A DNA stretch of 64,000 nt from Coniochaeta sp. PMI_546 (GCA_021432605.1 MU271145.1:2418001-2482000), one strand, 5' to 3'; shown: positions 32,585 through 46,025, counted from the first letter of the stretch. Notes: generated by a model from the letters alone, not told the origin. Program-made: numbers and translations.

Positions 32585-35500
32585 CTTGGCGATTGCGATG
32601 CGCTATCTCGAGTCCGAGGGAGAACAACGACGGACAGGACGAGAAATGCACCAAAGAGGCGGTTGTTTATGCATTTGAAGTGCGATTATGCCTGATCGCT
32701 TCTCGCACGAGAGCTCGTGACCAGACAGGCAGGCAACTGGGTAGAGGGAGAGGCAGGAGGAGACAGGGTCGTAGTAGTGGCGAAGTGAACTGACTGGAAA
32801 GCCGTCTGCTGGTGATCCCACAGAGGCAGTGTTCTGAATTAATGAAAGGAAACAAGTGTAAAGAACAGGGATCAAATTGCGAGGTAGGGAGACGTGAAGG
32901 TAGGCAGATTAGGTGCAAGAGATAGAGAGCACAGGGCGTAACGAGCGTGAGGACAAGACAACAATAAGCGAGAAGCTGGAAGAAGGGCCCTCTCGCGGAG
33001 TCTCGAGATGCTTGTCCACGGAGAGTTCAGGTGAATGGTAAGAGGCGGCCACCCATCCAGGCTGGGAGAACAACCGAGAGACACGGCAGAAGACGCGCGA
33101 CTGAGTTGAGCCAAGCGCGCGTCTTTTTGACTTCTGAGGTGGGACTGGAGGTGAAGTGCACCGCACTGCGTTGGTGGTGTTGGCGTTTGGCGTTCCGTCC
33201 GGTAAAGTGGATGGGGATGAGGCCACCAGGTGGTCCAAGTTGCTGTTCAGTGCTGTCCAAGGTGTCCAAGTCGGGCCAGAAAACCAGAAGAGTCAAGTCT
33301 ACCTCAGAGTCTAGGTACTTAGGATCTCGGCACGCAGGAGTACCCCTGCTTAAGCTGGACAGGGTAAAGCTCGTCGAGTAAGACTGCAAGTGGCAGAGTG
33401 CCCCTGCCGCGGGGGCTGGTATCACGGGATTTTATTACCAGTAGATGCCTTGTCGCAATGTACTGCGCAGTACTCTCTTTCTCCCCTTGTTAACCTGGGA
33501 GGGAACGGGCCATGCGCCCAAGGTTTTTTTTGTGGTTTCCGTCCGGGGAAGGCGCAAAGATGGTGGCGCCAGTTGGGCTGCCGTTTATGGTTGCGCCACA
33601 AATCAAAGGGTATCCGACGAGGAATGAACAAAGGACAAGCTGAACAGACGATGATGTCCCGTTGTTACAACTTGGGCAAAGGTAAGGCAAGGTATGGTTG
33701 TTTGCCCACCGTAGCAGTCCGGATGATTTAAGTTGTAGAAACTGCAGTCCCGGAATTTTGATGGACTTTGGGACAAAAAGGTACCTGTGAGTGCCTCTGC
33801 TGCTGAGAGATCCTGTCGCGAAATGCAACCCGGGGAAAGTTAAGAAAGTGGGATGGTGCGTCCAAGCGTTCCACGTTGGTCGAATCTGTCGGATCCTGTT
33901 GTTGCTCTCTTCTTCCTTCCTCTTGGGGGGGAGAGTGGCTTCGCGGCCAAATTTCGCTCTCGTTGCTTTAGTCTTCAGTTTTCAAAGCTCGCTTGTCTGA
34001 GTGAGCGAGTGAGTCGTGCATCCCTTCGGCCGTTTCGTTTCGGTTTTCCCTCCCACCTTCGCTTGTTGCATGAGTCCGCAATCGAGATGCTTCGGCCTAG
34101 CAAATACTTTCTGGGCGCACTCTGGAAATTCCAAGGGTCGCCCCGGGAAAGGGTTGCAAGCTGGCAGCTCAAGTGACCTTGGAGAACATGCTGATGCAAG
34201 TGACATCAGTCCTCCTCCCACAACAGGCACAACAAGCACAATAAGCACAACAAATGCGACCTAGGAGAAGGGCGGTCGCCTCCCGAGGGACCGATCCAGC
34301 TTCCTGGTTTGTGGCTTGTCGAGAACCCGGTGCTATCGTCGTCTTTATTCGATAAAACAGGGAACTGGATGGTCTCGCTTGCATGGCCAGAGTGCAGCTT
34401 TGAAAAAGGGCTAAGCTGGGCTCACCATGAGCAAGCAGTACCAAACTCGTCTGATGCCAGGTCGCACATGGCAATTGATTTTCGGACTCGCAGCGGGAGA
34501 GCAGCAGCCAAACGGCGCTGCAAATGCGGTCCGGGTGGGCAGCACTCAGGAGGGTTCCCTCCTCCTCCAAACCAACATTGCAGCAAATCCGCTTGTCCTT
34601 TCATAAGATATCGCATGCAGCTCATTTTCTGGATCTGGGTAATGAATGGCTGGCCATCTGCAGCTTCCGACTCTTGCAGCTAGACGCACATATAAATCGC
34701 CTGCACTGACCAATGCCCGAGCTGCAGCCCAAACCGCCTGACACCTCCAAATCCAGACAACAAGCGCCCTTTCAGAGGTGTGCGCTGTGTCCGGCTGAAA
34801 AGAGATAGGGTCAAGGAGTGAGGGGCCACTGTATGAAAATGTCCGCTCACTCAAAGGGGAAAAGGAGAATTGGTCCACGATACCGATTTTGAGAGCTTTG
34901 AGACCGAAGGGGAAATATGAGCAGCCTTGCCGTGTAGTTCCAATCGCGAGGGCACTAGAAGTCTAGGCCCATTCAGACGCCTCGGTTCGCAGATCCATCC
35001 CATCTCCTTTTCCTCCTCCATAGCAGCGGCTGCAATTTTTGGCCCTATCCCACCGGCACATCTGGCGGAAGCCGCACGCCAGCGGTGGGACGAAGGCCAG
35101 ATTCCCGGCCGCTCCACCTCACTGGTCGAAAACTCTGGGGGTGATTCGCCAATGACATCGCTGAAGTGAGTTTTCAACTCATCACACCAAGGCCCCCATG
35201 AAGCTTAAGCACAAACCAGTGGTTCTTCCCGCAAAGAGCCGCATCTTCTTCTGGGTCGGTCGAAGAGGCTATGATGTTGATCGCTTGCGACAGTCGGCAA
35301 CGGTTCACTGACTTGTTTTCAAGTGTTTTTGGGGGGGATTTTGTGCTTTCTCGGCAACGACAGAAGCCTCTTGAAATGGCGCTCACCGCCATCTTATACC
35401 CTCGAATGCCTTGAGGCTTCTCCACATAACATGCTGCAAGATGAGCTGGCAGCGGCAGCAGATGATATAGCGGCAACCGTTCCAAGCTCTTACAGGTCAC

Positions 35501-37025
35501 AACCATTTTACAAGCCTTCATTGTTGGGCAGCAAGGACTTCGTGGCAGAGTGCTATGAAAATGCGCTTCTATTATCGTGGCAACCTTGCATCAGCGTGCA
35601 TGCCGTTCCATTTCCTCCTTGGTAGGTTGGCCAAGTGCAGCAAACCTTATCCAGAACAACGCAAGACAGCCTCAGCATCGACCAGTCCACGGTAGCAGAG
35701 AGAGAGATTCTTGCCCCTCGTTTCACGTTGTGGTTATAGAGATTGATCTACTGACAACGAGTGCAAAGAAGGTGTGTACGTCCTTCTAAATGAATGTGTA
35801 CGCCGGTGTCTTGGAACAGTGTCAATTTTCCATCCGCAGACAAGCTCAGTGCGGCTCACTGGCCTCGGAATGGAAGACAGACCAGCAGGATACGCCTCAT
35901 TTACTGATGGCAAGGCCGCCCCTCATGTTCTCCCCTTTCGGACTGGAAATTTGCAAGACACTCATGCACCGTCTATTGACCTGGTAACTCAGCTAGTGTA
36001 GGGAGGGTGTCAGGAACACGGAAAGGGAGTCCGGGTGGCGCATATTCACATGTCTCTACATGCCAAATCTTATCCTGTCGTTCCACGGCTGATGTGCGAC
36101 ATAGGCTAGCATATACTCCGCGGTATCACTATGTGAGGAATTTCTCGTCGCTCATCGAGACCTTTGACACTGCCACCCCACCCCTTTTCTCTCGGGCTCA
36201 TGATGCTAATTCTGCTAGGATCTGAACGAGCGTGGTAAGGGCTGCTGCTCTCTGCCCTGGTTATGGAGGTTATGGTTTCCCAGCCCTAGAGTGAAGAATC
36301 TCTTGGCACATATATGGCATGGTATCGCCGGTCATAGTGGCGGTAGGCATTGGTCGCGGAGAAGGTACGAATTTAAATCCATGAGGAAGAAGCCCTTGAA
36401 AGGTTGCTCGAGGCAAGTTGCATAAAGTACTATGGTAAGGTAGAAGTGGCATCCGGATTTGGGTCAAGATCGGAGATCGGCAGATGTTTAGTCCGACAGC
36501 TTAGTGTCGGCTCGGGGCCAAGGCGATTATTGAGGGACAAGTCCCGGCGCAATGATTTCAAAAGTGTACTTTTTGGATCACTCTGACTTCTCCCGGAGAA
36601 GCGACCAGACAGGCCGAACAGGACGGACCCAGCCAGGGCCACAATAGCACCAATAGGTTGAAGTGAATCCTGAGATTTCTGACTGAGGGCGTCGAATCTC
36701 CTGCGTTGCGATAAGCTTGGGGTGCCATGTCGCAAACTCTCGAGGAAGCGGAATAGCCACACGGTCCTTCTTCCCTTGTCGACCCTCCACAAGACTCCCT
36801 ATTTGCCTTTGGCTTTCGCTTCCTCTTCCTCCCAACAAACTGCACGCACCTTGATAGCTTTTCTGTATGCGTGCCTTCACAACTCGCAATCTTCCTTGCA
36901 CTTTCAATCTTCTCCGTGAACCACGTCTTTGCATATCACCCTACAACATCTAGCTCGAACCCAGCGAGTCTTTCCAGCAATCGCCGTGGCGACAGGGGCA
37001 TCTGTCCCTTGGTCTTCCCTAGAGG
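32585..37025. other. 4.4-kb gene-free region between AT-hook gene and set2
   Basis: I could not support any gene. Frames are short, overlap on both strands and show no domains. The part next to 37025 (pyrimidine-rich, about 36740-36920) looks like the set2 5' region. No transposon ends, long repeats or tRNA genes were recognised by eye. The length is unusual beside the 0.4-1.1 kb spacing of the housekeeping pairs, so long 5' leaders, a non-coding RNA or decayed sequence are all possible. Confidence 0.45.
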
Positions 37026-40000
37026 ATGGCGACAGTGAAGATGGAGGAGGACGAACGCGATATCGATGCCGTGGATGGTATGAAAAAGAAAGATTCTCCA
37101 AGGGCAAACGGCTCGAATATGAAGAAGGAGCAGCCTAGCGCCTCTGCCACGCCAAATGGCTCTGATACGAAGTCTCCCGCCTCTAGTGTGTCGCCTGACG
37201 AGATCAAGCCCGGCAGCGACAGCGTTTCTACCCCCGATCAACCTCCACCGCCCAAACTCTCTCGCAGCAAATCGGCCCAGAAGATTCAACAAGCACCTGC
37301 AATGCTGTTCGATCACCTACCGGATGCCACTGAGGAGTCATGCAAGAACTTCCAGGTAATTAATGACTGCTTGTATGGTTCAAAGCACATGGGATCCTCC
37401 CAACACGATGCGCTGGACTGTGACTGCGCAGAAGAGTGGCGTAAGTTATCCAACATGCCGCGTGCTCCTTACCGTGCCATGCCAGGTCAGGGCCTAACGG
37501 ACTTTTGCAACCAGATGATGGCAAGAACCATGCGTGCGGCGAAGACTCGGACTGCATCAACCGAGCGACGAAAATGGAATGTGTCGACCGCGACTGCAAT
37601 TGCGGAGATGAGTGCCAAAACCAGCGATTCCAGAAGAAACAGTACGCCAAAGTCTCGGTCATCAAGACGGAAAAAAAGGGCTACGGTCTCAGGGCGGACA
37701 CGGCACTGCAAGCTAACGACTTCATCTTCGAATACATCGGCGAGGTCATCAACGAGCCAACTTTCCGACGACGTATGCTACAGTACGACGAGGAAGGCAT
37801 CAAGCATTTCTACTTTATGTCGCTGACAAAGAGTGAGTTCGTCGACGCAACCAAGAAAGGTAATCTTGGCAGGTTCTGCAATCACTCGTGCAATCCCAAT
37901 TGTTACGTGGACAAATGGGTGGTGGGTGATAAGTTGCGCATGGGCATTTTTGCTGGACGCAGCATCAGGCCCGGGGAGGAGCTGGTGTTCAACTACAATG
38001 TGGACCGCTATGGCGCTGATCCCCAACCCTGTTACTGCGGTGAGCCTAATTGCACAGGCTACATTGGCGGCAAGACCCAGACGGAGCGCGCCACCAAATT
38101 GCCCCAGGCCACTATCGAAGCCCTAGGCATCGACGATTCCGACAGTTGGGATACTGCTGTCGCCAAGAAGCCACGCAGGAAGAAGCCGACCGAAGACGAT
38201 GAGGAGTACGTTAACAGCGTGCAGCCCGTCGGACTGGACGAGGCCGGCGTCACAAAGGTTATGGCCGCCCTGATGCAGTGCAAGGAGAAGTGGATTGCTG
38301 TTAAGTTGCTTTCCCGCATCCAAAACGCCGAGGATGATCGGGTTCGGCACCAAGTCGTGCGGATGCACGGCTATCAGATCCTAAAAACCACGCTCGACAC
38401 CTTCATGGACGACACCAACGTCGTCCTTCAGATCCTCGACATCCTCTACAAACTCCCGCGATTGACCAGAAATAAAATCACCGACGCTAAGATCGAAGGT
38501 CCGATTGAGAGGCTCACGTCGTCCGACCATGCAGACATATCTTTCGAAGCAAAGCGACTGCTGGACGTGTGGAGTAAATTGGAGACGGCCTACCGCATCC
38601 CCCGGAAGAAGCATGACTCCAGCGCACCAACCATCAACGCTTTCGATGAGCGCCGCAACATGGGCCGCGAGGAGGAATCCAAGCCGGACCCATTTGCCAA
38701 CAAAGTCATCCCCAAAGGCCCTCGCAGCAACGTTCCTCAGCGCAACATGAATATCATGTCCGGCGCTCTGCGACCGCGCAAGCTGCCGCCCACTAACATC
38801 CCTGCCGGTTGGTTCATCACAACTGAACAGCGAACTGGCAAATACTACTTCTACAACCTCAAGGGCGAGACCACATGGGTTCGGCCGACCGTACCCTGTG
38901 TCGAAGTCCCCAATGCCGCATCCAAGGTGCAGGAGAAGGAGAGAGCGTTGCAGGATATCATTGACAGCCTGACGAAGGAGCGGACGCCTAGGCCTTCAGC
39001 TGCTCATACTCCGCAACAAAATGGCAACACTCCCGCTCACGACCCCAAGAAGGAAAAGTGGCGCTCTCTTCCGATCGAGAAACAGCAGAAGATCTACGAG
39101 AACACGGTACGTCACGCTTCCCTACTTGTAAAATTCCCTCGTATCGCATGGATCTCTAACGGCGATATTAATAGCTCTTTCCTCATGTGAGGCATGTCAT
39201 GAACAAGTACACGCGCAAACTGCCCAAGGACGAGCTGAAGAGGCTCGCCAAGGAGATCAGCAAGAAACTTGTCGCCTCGGACTACAAGAACAACCGCGTC
39301 AGCGACCCCACCATGATCTCGTCGGATCGCGCCAGGGGAGCCAAGAGGCATGTCAAGGAGTTCCTGGACAAGGCGGTGCTGAAGTTCAAGGAGCACGAGA
39401 GGCGCAAGGCGGCCGAGCGGGAAGCGAAACATGGCTCTAAAGCTTCCAGGGAGGACGGGGCCAAGTCAACAACCCCCACGGATGAGTCTATCCCTCAAGA
39501 GGCGGATAAGATTGATGATGAAGTCGTCCTCACCGACGTCGAGGACGACGCCAGTCCTACGAGCAGCACATCTAATAGCAAGCGCAAGCGGGAAGAGGAG
39601 GAGATAGACTCGGCCGCCCAGACCCCCTCCGAGACCCCGTCTGCCAAGCGCATCAAGGAGGACGACGCGGACCTTCCGTCGCCGCCTCCCCCGCCGCCTC
39701 CACCACCCGAGGCCACCGCCGACGCACTGCCAGAGACGCCTATGACCGAGGAGGAACGTTCGATGAGGGAGCAGGAGGAGGCGCTCATGCGCGAGAACGA
39801 GGAGGCGCAGCGGCTGGCGGACGAGGCCGAGCGGACCAAGCACCTGGAGGAAGAGGCCGCGCTGGAGCGGGAGAACGAGGAGGCCATGCGGGACTTTGAG
39901 CTCACGCACAACCAACTTGCCCCCGGCAACGGTCCGGAGGGGAAGTCGAGAGGGGCGCTTGTCGGCGGTAACGGAATGGACTTGGACGAGAGGGAGGACG

Positions 40001-40050
40001 GATCTATCGAGCATAATGAGGCTCGCAAGCAGGAGGTGCTCAGCCACTAA
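37026..40050 (+). CDS. set2: histone H3K36 methyltransferase Set2
   Basis: Three exons, 37026-37440, 37515-39106 and 39175-40050; 960 aa. Domains in order: AWS ([18 protein letters not shown]...[10 protein letters not shown]...CGDEC, about 133-175); SET (about 180-300, with [22 protein letters not shown] at 259-267, and NYNVDRYG); post-SET ([10 protein letters not shown], about 311-320); a TFIIS/LEDGF-like helical region (about 385-480); WW domain (about 565-596, [20 protein letters not shown]); and the SRI domain that binds the phosphorylated RNA polymerase II tail (about 650-745). A Glu/Arg-rich coiled coil ends the protein. The layout is exactly that of fungal Set2, which methylates H3K36 during elongation. 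Exon 1-2 joining creates the expected [12 protein letters not shown], and exon 2-3 joining gives [13 protein letters not shown]. Reading through the second intron would truncate the SRI domain. Confidence 0.96.
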
Positions 40051-41147
40051 GATGCGCGGGACCTTTTTTTTCTTCTATATCTTGGGGAAATAATCCCTTC
40101 TTTTTTTCCCGTCTCTCTACAAAGGGTCTGCAGGCGGTAGCTTGTCGGTTATGTTAGTGGCGTTTTACGGTCGGGAGCAGAAGAGCTCTCTGCGCATTAT
40201 CCGCAATGTTTTTACATATGGCATCTTCAGGTTGCATCCCGGGTTTTTTTCGGTCAGCATTCGTCTCATCTCTCGCCGAGGGCTCTAGTTAGGGAGGGTT
40301 AGCGTCCCATCCGTATATTTATTCTTGAGTTCTCCTTTCGGTCTTCGTGCTATACGGCAGAGGAAGTGTGTCTTATTTTCTCGCGAGCGAAAGGGAAAAA
40401 AAGTTCGGCGTGCTGGATGGAAAGGTGAAAGAAAGTGTCCGTAAGGGTCAACCCCCCCAACCCCTGGATTTTATCTACTTTTCGTTAGGTCTGTGAGGCG
40501 CATAGGACGGAGTTTATGGACATTGCTGTCCGTCTTTGAAACGAGTTGGAATGGAAGTTTAGGCGTTCGGTCTTCTCTCTCAAGTGCAAACGGTTTCGTG
40601 CTTGGTATATCTGCACCGTGTGCGTTGACACCGCTAGCAAGCACCGCTTGGAGATGGCGGGCGTTTTACATTGGGAACCAACCTTGTTTGGCTTGGAGCA
40701 AACAGCTTGTATCTCTGGTGTATATATGGGATAGGCACCGCGCAATGAGCTTTCTACAGCTGCTAGGAAGATGTGCTTTACAAATCCCATCATCTTTCCC
40801 TTTCACTGAGAATACATCGTCAGGCTCGATTTTGCCGCAGCTTTTGCCCACAGAACCACAAGCGGGGAGGCCATGTAATCACACCCTTCAGAAGCACTAG
40901 GAGCATTGAACGCTTTGGTCAAACTTCTTCACCTTCAAGTCTGCTACAAATAGCAAGGGTACCAAACAAGCCTTTGTCAGTACCATCAATCTCCAGCATA
41001 TTCTCGCCTACCACTCTCTGCAACACAGCCAATCCATGACAGCACGGCAGACCATATTTATTAAATTTGCCCCTATTTTTCACTATCCCCGTCCTCAAAC
41101 TGCTTACAGAGGCCACTTCCCCCCCAACCTTTTCCACCCAAAGATCC
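40051..41147. other. convergent intergenic region between set2 and GABA transaminase
   Basis: 1.1 kb of 3' flanks with T-rich runs (about 40065-40105, 40245) suited to 3' end formation. No gene is visible. Confidence 0.5.
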
Positions 41148-42750
41148 CTAAGCAAAGCTCTTGACAATGCCCTCGAGCGCCTCGAGCAGGATATCAGCAT
41201 GCTTCTGCTCAAAGATGAGCATGGGCCTCAGCCGGACGGCGCTGACGCCGCTGCCGCCGATGTTGACGCCAAAGGACTTGGCCTTCTTGAGGAACTCGTC
41301 GCGGCGCGGGTTGTCGAAGGCGATGAAGGTGCCCATGCCCTTGCCCCTCAGGTTCTCGAACTGGCCCGGGTACTTCTTGGCCAGGCCCTCGAGCTTGCCG
41401 TAGAGGTAGTCGCCGACCTTTGCGGTGTGGTTGACGAGGTCCAGGCGCTCGATCTCGTTGACGATGGCGCGGAAGAGCAGGGCCCTGCTCGGGTCGCCCA
41501 TCCAGGTGTTGAACTGCCGGTAGGGCTTGTTGGGCCGCAGCTCCGGGTTGCCGAAGTAGTAGCCGGCGGTCTGGGCCTTCTTGGAGAAGGTCACCATGTC
41601 GGGGGGCTCGGGCAGGTCCCAGTGCTCGTGGGCCCAGAACTTGCCGGTGGCGCCGACGCCCGTCTGGACCTCGTCGACGATCATGAGGACGTTGTGCTTG
41701 CGGGTCAGCTCGCGCAGGCCGCGGAAGAAGGCCGGGGAGGCGTGGTTGTCGCCGCCCTCGGACTGGATGGGCTCGACGATGACGGCGCACGGCGGGACGC
41801 GGTAGTTGAGGATCAGGTGCTCGACCTCCTCGAGCGACTTCTTCTCCGCCGCCGCGTTCTCCTCGGCGTGGGCCTCGAGCGGGTACTTGAGCTGCGGGAA
41901 GGTGGCCTGCGGCCAGTCGAAGGCGGGGATGTCGAGCTTGTGGATCGGCTTGGAGCGGGTGGTGGAGAGCGAGCCGAAGAGGCGGCCGTGGAAGGCGGTG
42001 CGGAAGGACAGGATGGACAGCTCCTTCTGGCCCTTGGGCACCTCGTTGTTCATGGCGCTCTCCATCTCGGCCTCGGTGAACTCGACCTGGGGGCCGCCGC
42101 GCTCCTGCTGCCGGCGGTACATGAAGGCTGCCTTGTAGGCCGTCTCGTTCGCGTCCGAGCCGGCCATGGCGGTGAAGACCTGGTTGAGGCCCTTGGGCGC
42201 GACCTTCAGGATACCGGTCTCGAGGACCTCGGCCCAGTCGTGGGGCGGGAAGTTGCCCAGCGCCGGACGGTTGATGAGGCCGTTGATGAAGTCGTCGCCC
42301 TGGGCTGCCTTGTGCAGGGCTGGGTTATTGTAGCCAATTGGGATGGAAGCAATCTGAGCGTAGCTGTACGGGTCGTGAGTTAGGTATATAGGTGGTAGAG
42401 AGAGAGTGTGTCAGGACGGGGTGGTGGTGAGAGGCTTACACATCGAGCAGGACATTGCCGTCGGGATCGGCAATGTAGTTGCCATTGCTCTTGGTGAAGT
42501 CAGTGAGCATGTTCAAGCTTCTTGTGTCGAAGACCTTGTCCAGCTTCGCAATGGCCTCCTTGGCCTTGGGGCCGGGGATCTCGGTCTTGACAGACGGCCC
42601 CTCGGGCTCCCAACTGTAGAAGGACGACATCTTTGAGCTCGAGAGTGAGAAAGGACGGCTGGCAACTGGCTGTGATGCTCGAGTGCGACCGAGACGGAGG
42701 CTATTAGTGCTCAAGGCGCGGAAGGACGAGCTGCTCCTGACTGCTGCCAT
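41148..42750 (-). CDS. gatA: 4-aminobutyrate (GABA) aminotransferase, mitochondrial
   Basis: Two exons on the minus strand, 42750-42440 and 42363-41148; 508 aa. The first 40 residues are rich in Arg, Ser and Ala without acids, a typical mitochondrial presequence. The rest is a class III PLP-dependent aminotransferase. It has AMAGSDANETAYK, the SEGGDNHAS segment, DEVQTG (334-339) that binds the cofactor, and FSKKAQTAGYY, where by alignment logic the second Lys (K366) forms the Schiff base with PLP. The enzyme converts GABA and 2-oxoglutarate to succinate semialdehyde and glutamate, allowing GABA use as nitrogen source. The intron joins LLDV to YAQIASIP. A nearby internal Met (residue 41, SSSKMSSFYSW) could serve as a cytosolic start if leaky scanning occurs. 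Confidence 0.95.
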
Positions 42751-44242
42751 GGATTTGTATTGAGCGTCCCTGTGGAGCCTGATGGGTCTAGACTTAGAAC
42801 TTTTTTCACCCGGCACGCGTGTAGGTGAAGAGCAGATGGACCAATTGGGCGCGCGTTGAGGCTCAGTAAGCCGGTTGAAGGATAAAAGAGAGGAGACTGT
42901 AGGGTCTCGAGGCGAGACTTTTGCAGTAATAATAGAGAGGAGGGGACGCCACAAGCTTATCAACGGTGTTCTCTGACCAAGGAGATAGATTCTGATCAAC
43001 TCGTGAGCAGTATGGAGGGGCAGTTGTCGTTGAAGCGGGGAATGCTAACAGGGGTTGCTTCTTCCAGTTACGTCAAAGGATCGCGATACGTCACGATTGA
43101 TCGTATGATTTATTCTTGATGTGTGCGCCTTTCACACGGTTGGGCTAGCATGAGAATTCATCAGGAATAATAGCTGGAAGTGGCTATCGAGCTTGGTGGT
43201 ACAAGACCTCGATTGGGATCTCGAAATGATACAGAAACATCAGTCAAGAGAGTCGTCTTTGACAATCGCATATTATCGGGACCCAATTCATCGACGTTCG
43301 CGTACCATACCTTACCATAGTAGTACATTGCCAAGCAAAGCCAAGCGGACCCCGGCTTCCAAAATACAACCCCACACAGCTGCCGGACTCAGCTCTTACG
43401 CCTTACGGCAAAGGGCAACTGGATCCGAGTCAACGCAAGCCCCGGTCCGGTCAGCGGAGGTGGTATCTATCTTCAGCTCTTTGTGGGCTTGATTGAATCG
43501 TTGTCGGAGGGTGAGCAGAGAGCACAATACCTCCTGAAGGGACCTGGTCTTGTCTGTAGATAAAGGAAATGTCCAAAGCTTGTGCGCCATCCAGCGATTC
43601 TCTTGCTTGGCCGCTGCTGACTTGCTTGCGTACGTAGGACGTCCTAGTCCCGTAAGTGAAACACCTGTATAGACGGACGCGATTCATGGTAAGCGCTGGC
43701 CATGCTATCATGTACCTCCGGCATCCCGGAGCTGGTCCGATGAACGGACACGCCAAAACAATCGGGGGCATATCGGCGGCAAAAAGCTTGATATGAGACC
43801 CACGAGGAGCTTGTGCTAAACCCCACACACCCAAGCAGTTACCTAGCGCTGGTGTAAACATCTAGAGTTATGCTGTGTCATTGCATTGTTCTGTGTGTCC
43901 TTTCGCAATACATTGAACATCTCCTAGAACATCTCCTACACTTTATGTCTGAGCCACATAGACCAGAGCAACGCCTCGAAAAAGCAGATTGTCAAACAAA
44001 AACTGGCCCCTGCCAAATCATAGAGAGACGCCCACTCAAACTGCCAAAGACACATAGCCTCCGAACCCTAGCAAACCTGGGTGAACCAAACCACGCGCAA
44101 AAACGATAAGCTCCAATGCGAACAAGGACTGAGCTTGGGTATACCTATATAAGAACAACAAGGACGTGAAGGAATGCTGTAAAGAGTCAGCTGAAAAGGA
44201 CCGGACGGCACTTAGTCGGACGAGCGAGCTGGCAACAGACTA
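42751..44242. other. intergenic: gatA promoter and cbf1 3' flank
   Basis: 1.5 kb between two tandem minus-strand genes. No credible ORF, repeat or RNA gene seen. Confidence 0.5.
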
Positions 44243-45338
44243 CTAGCCTGATGCTGTCGGCTCGTCCTTCTGCACCGGCTGGGCGCCGGCATTCTGAGCC
44301 GCTTTCTTCCATGTCTCGACCTCTCGGTACAGCCGCTCGCACTCCGACTTCAGCTTATCGTTTGACTGGCTCAACTCAGTGATAGCTTGCTCAGTAAGCA
44401 GCTTCTCCAACGTCCACTTCTCGATATTTTGCTGCTCGTTCTCCTTTAATTGCGTAATAAAGGCCACCGCACGCTGGAGAATGGACCCCTTGTTCTTCTC
44501 GCAGCCCGGCACGATCTTGGCCAGCTCGTTGATTCCCTCGTTTATGGTTTCACGGCGCCGCCGTTCCACTAAGAAAGCTGTTAGTCGAGAACTAGGCCAA
44601 GTGGCTCTGCGTGCTTTACAACTCACCCTCTTTGTGGTTGTCTTTGCGTTGCTTGTGCCACTCCTCAGAGCCGACTGCAGGTTTGGGCGCCGCGTATCGA
44701 GAAAGATTATCTTGCACGCCGTTCTGGACCTGCATTTGTGCTGGTGGTGCAGACATGACTAGTCCGTTGTCATGCGGCATGGGCGAGGTATAAGCCGAGT
44801 CTGTCTGGTGGTGATCGGCCTCTGGTACAACTTGATTGGCAAAAGTCTCCTCTGTGGGCTGGGGAACATGCATGGTAGGGTACATAGAGCCGAGGGCGGC
44901 GGCTGCGGTGCTAGATGCGTTGGCTGGATCCGCTGCTTCGTGGTGCTCGACCGACGCTTGCTGGAGGGCACTGAAGTCATCTACGTTGACGTGTTCTTGG
45001 GTGGGATGGATGTTGTGAGCGGGATGTGCATGCACAGCGTGTGCCTGTGCTTGAGCCTGCTGAACCGCCTGAGCGGCAGCCTGAGCCTGCTGGGCGGCCT
45101 GTGCCTGCTGGGCGGCTTGGGCAGCCTGGGCGGCCTGGGCAGCCTGTGCAGCCGAGATTGCATTCTCGACGAATGTCGCAGTGCTGGTGTCCGGAACGGT
45201 CATGGCGGCAGCAGGTGCACCGCGCTTTGATCGGCGTGAGTCCGGCGACATAGACTCGGTGTTACGCTTCCGCTTGCCCACCGGAGACGTGGGCATGTTG
45301 GACAGGTTGGGCTGCCCCGCAACCATGGAGTCGGCCAT
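44243..45338 (-). CDS. cbf1: bHLH-leucine zipper factor Cbf1 (centromere/E-box binding)
   Basis: Two exons on the minus strand, 45338-44627 and 44568-44243; 345 aa. The C-terminal bHLH (EEWHKQRKDNHKE-VERRRRETINEG...ELAKIVPGCEKNKG, about 225-270) is followed by a leucine-zipper-like coiled coil (about 280-325). The sequence WHKQRKDNHKEVERRRRETI is the Cbf1 signature. The intron cuts the basic region exactly between HKE and VER. The N-terminal half is low-complexity, including an Ala-Gln repeat AAQAAQAAQAAQ (about 65-95). Cbf1 binds RTCACRTG, controlling sulphur-amino-acid and other genes and, in yeasts, centromere element I. I use the ATG at 45338; the same frame extends 21 nt further with a non-ATG codon only. 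A 5'UTR intron is inferred upstream. Confidence 0.92.
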
Positions 45339-45398
45339 CAGGAAGGTGATTTGAGACAAACGTATGTTACTTCAGGGACAGTATTGCAGGATGTTGAC

Positions 45399-46025
45399 CT
45401 ACAAATCAGTTAGTGACAGATCCGGACGATTTGGCAAATGGGCATGGAGGCTGGTCTGATGGACAAGATGGAGCGAGATATGAAGTCCTAATCTGATGCC
45501 GATCATACTCGAAGCTATCGCGACGGGTATGACAAGGACATGCTATTGTGACAGGAAGGCCGCCATGGTGGCCTGTATGAGCCTCGAAGCCGAGGGAAGC
45601 ACCCGCGACATGCGGCTAGCCTGCGGCCACGCGCATCGGCAGTCCGAAGCACTTCGAGTCAAGAATGGTGCTGTCTTGCCCAAAGAAGTACACAATGGAA
45701 AGCCGATACAAAAGAGAAGGGAAATGTATGTATCCTTCGACATATTAATTGCGAACTACGCAACGACATCGACAAGGACGTGGAAATGCTTGAGCCACCA
45801 GGATGCGAGCAGCAGATGCACCGTCTGCGCGCTGAACACAGTGAGCTGACACCAACAAGGATCGTTGCACATCTCGTCTCAAATGGCGCCGACAAGAACT
45901 ATGCGATGCGATGCGATGCGATGAGATGCGACGCCATGCGATGAGCCATTTGATAATATCACAGGTTCCAACCATCCCCAGGGATATTCGATCATGGATA
46001 AAGTGATAAGAGACGACTAGCTTAC
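45399..46025 (-). other. inferred 5'UTR intron of cbf1 (627 nt)
   Basis: On the minus strand a strong donor CAG|GTAAGC at 46025 and a strong acceptor (CTAAC branch 14 nt before TTTGTAG at 45399) bracket a stretch 61 nt upstream of the cbf1 ATG. Together they would remove a leader intron longer than most coding introns here. Inferred from splice signals only. Confidence 0.45.
45901..45945. repeat. imperfect pentanucleotide array (ATGCG)n
   Basis: Four perfect ATGCG units followed by five diverged ones, inside the inferred cbf1 leader intron. Confidence 0.85.

Noticed and set aside
41067-42383. 438-codon plus-strand frame
   Set aside because: Antisense shadow of the GABA transaminase gene caused by GC-rich third positions.
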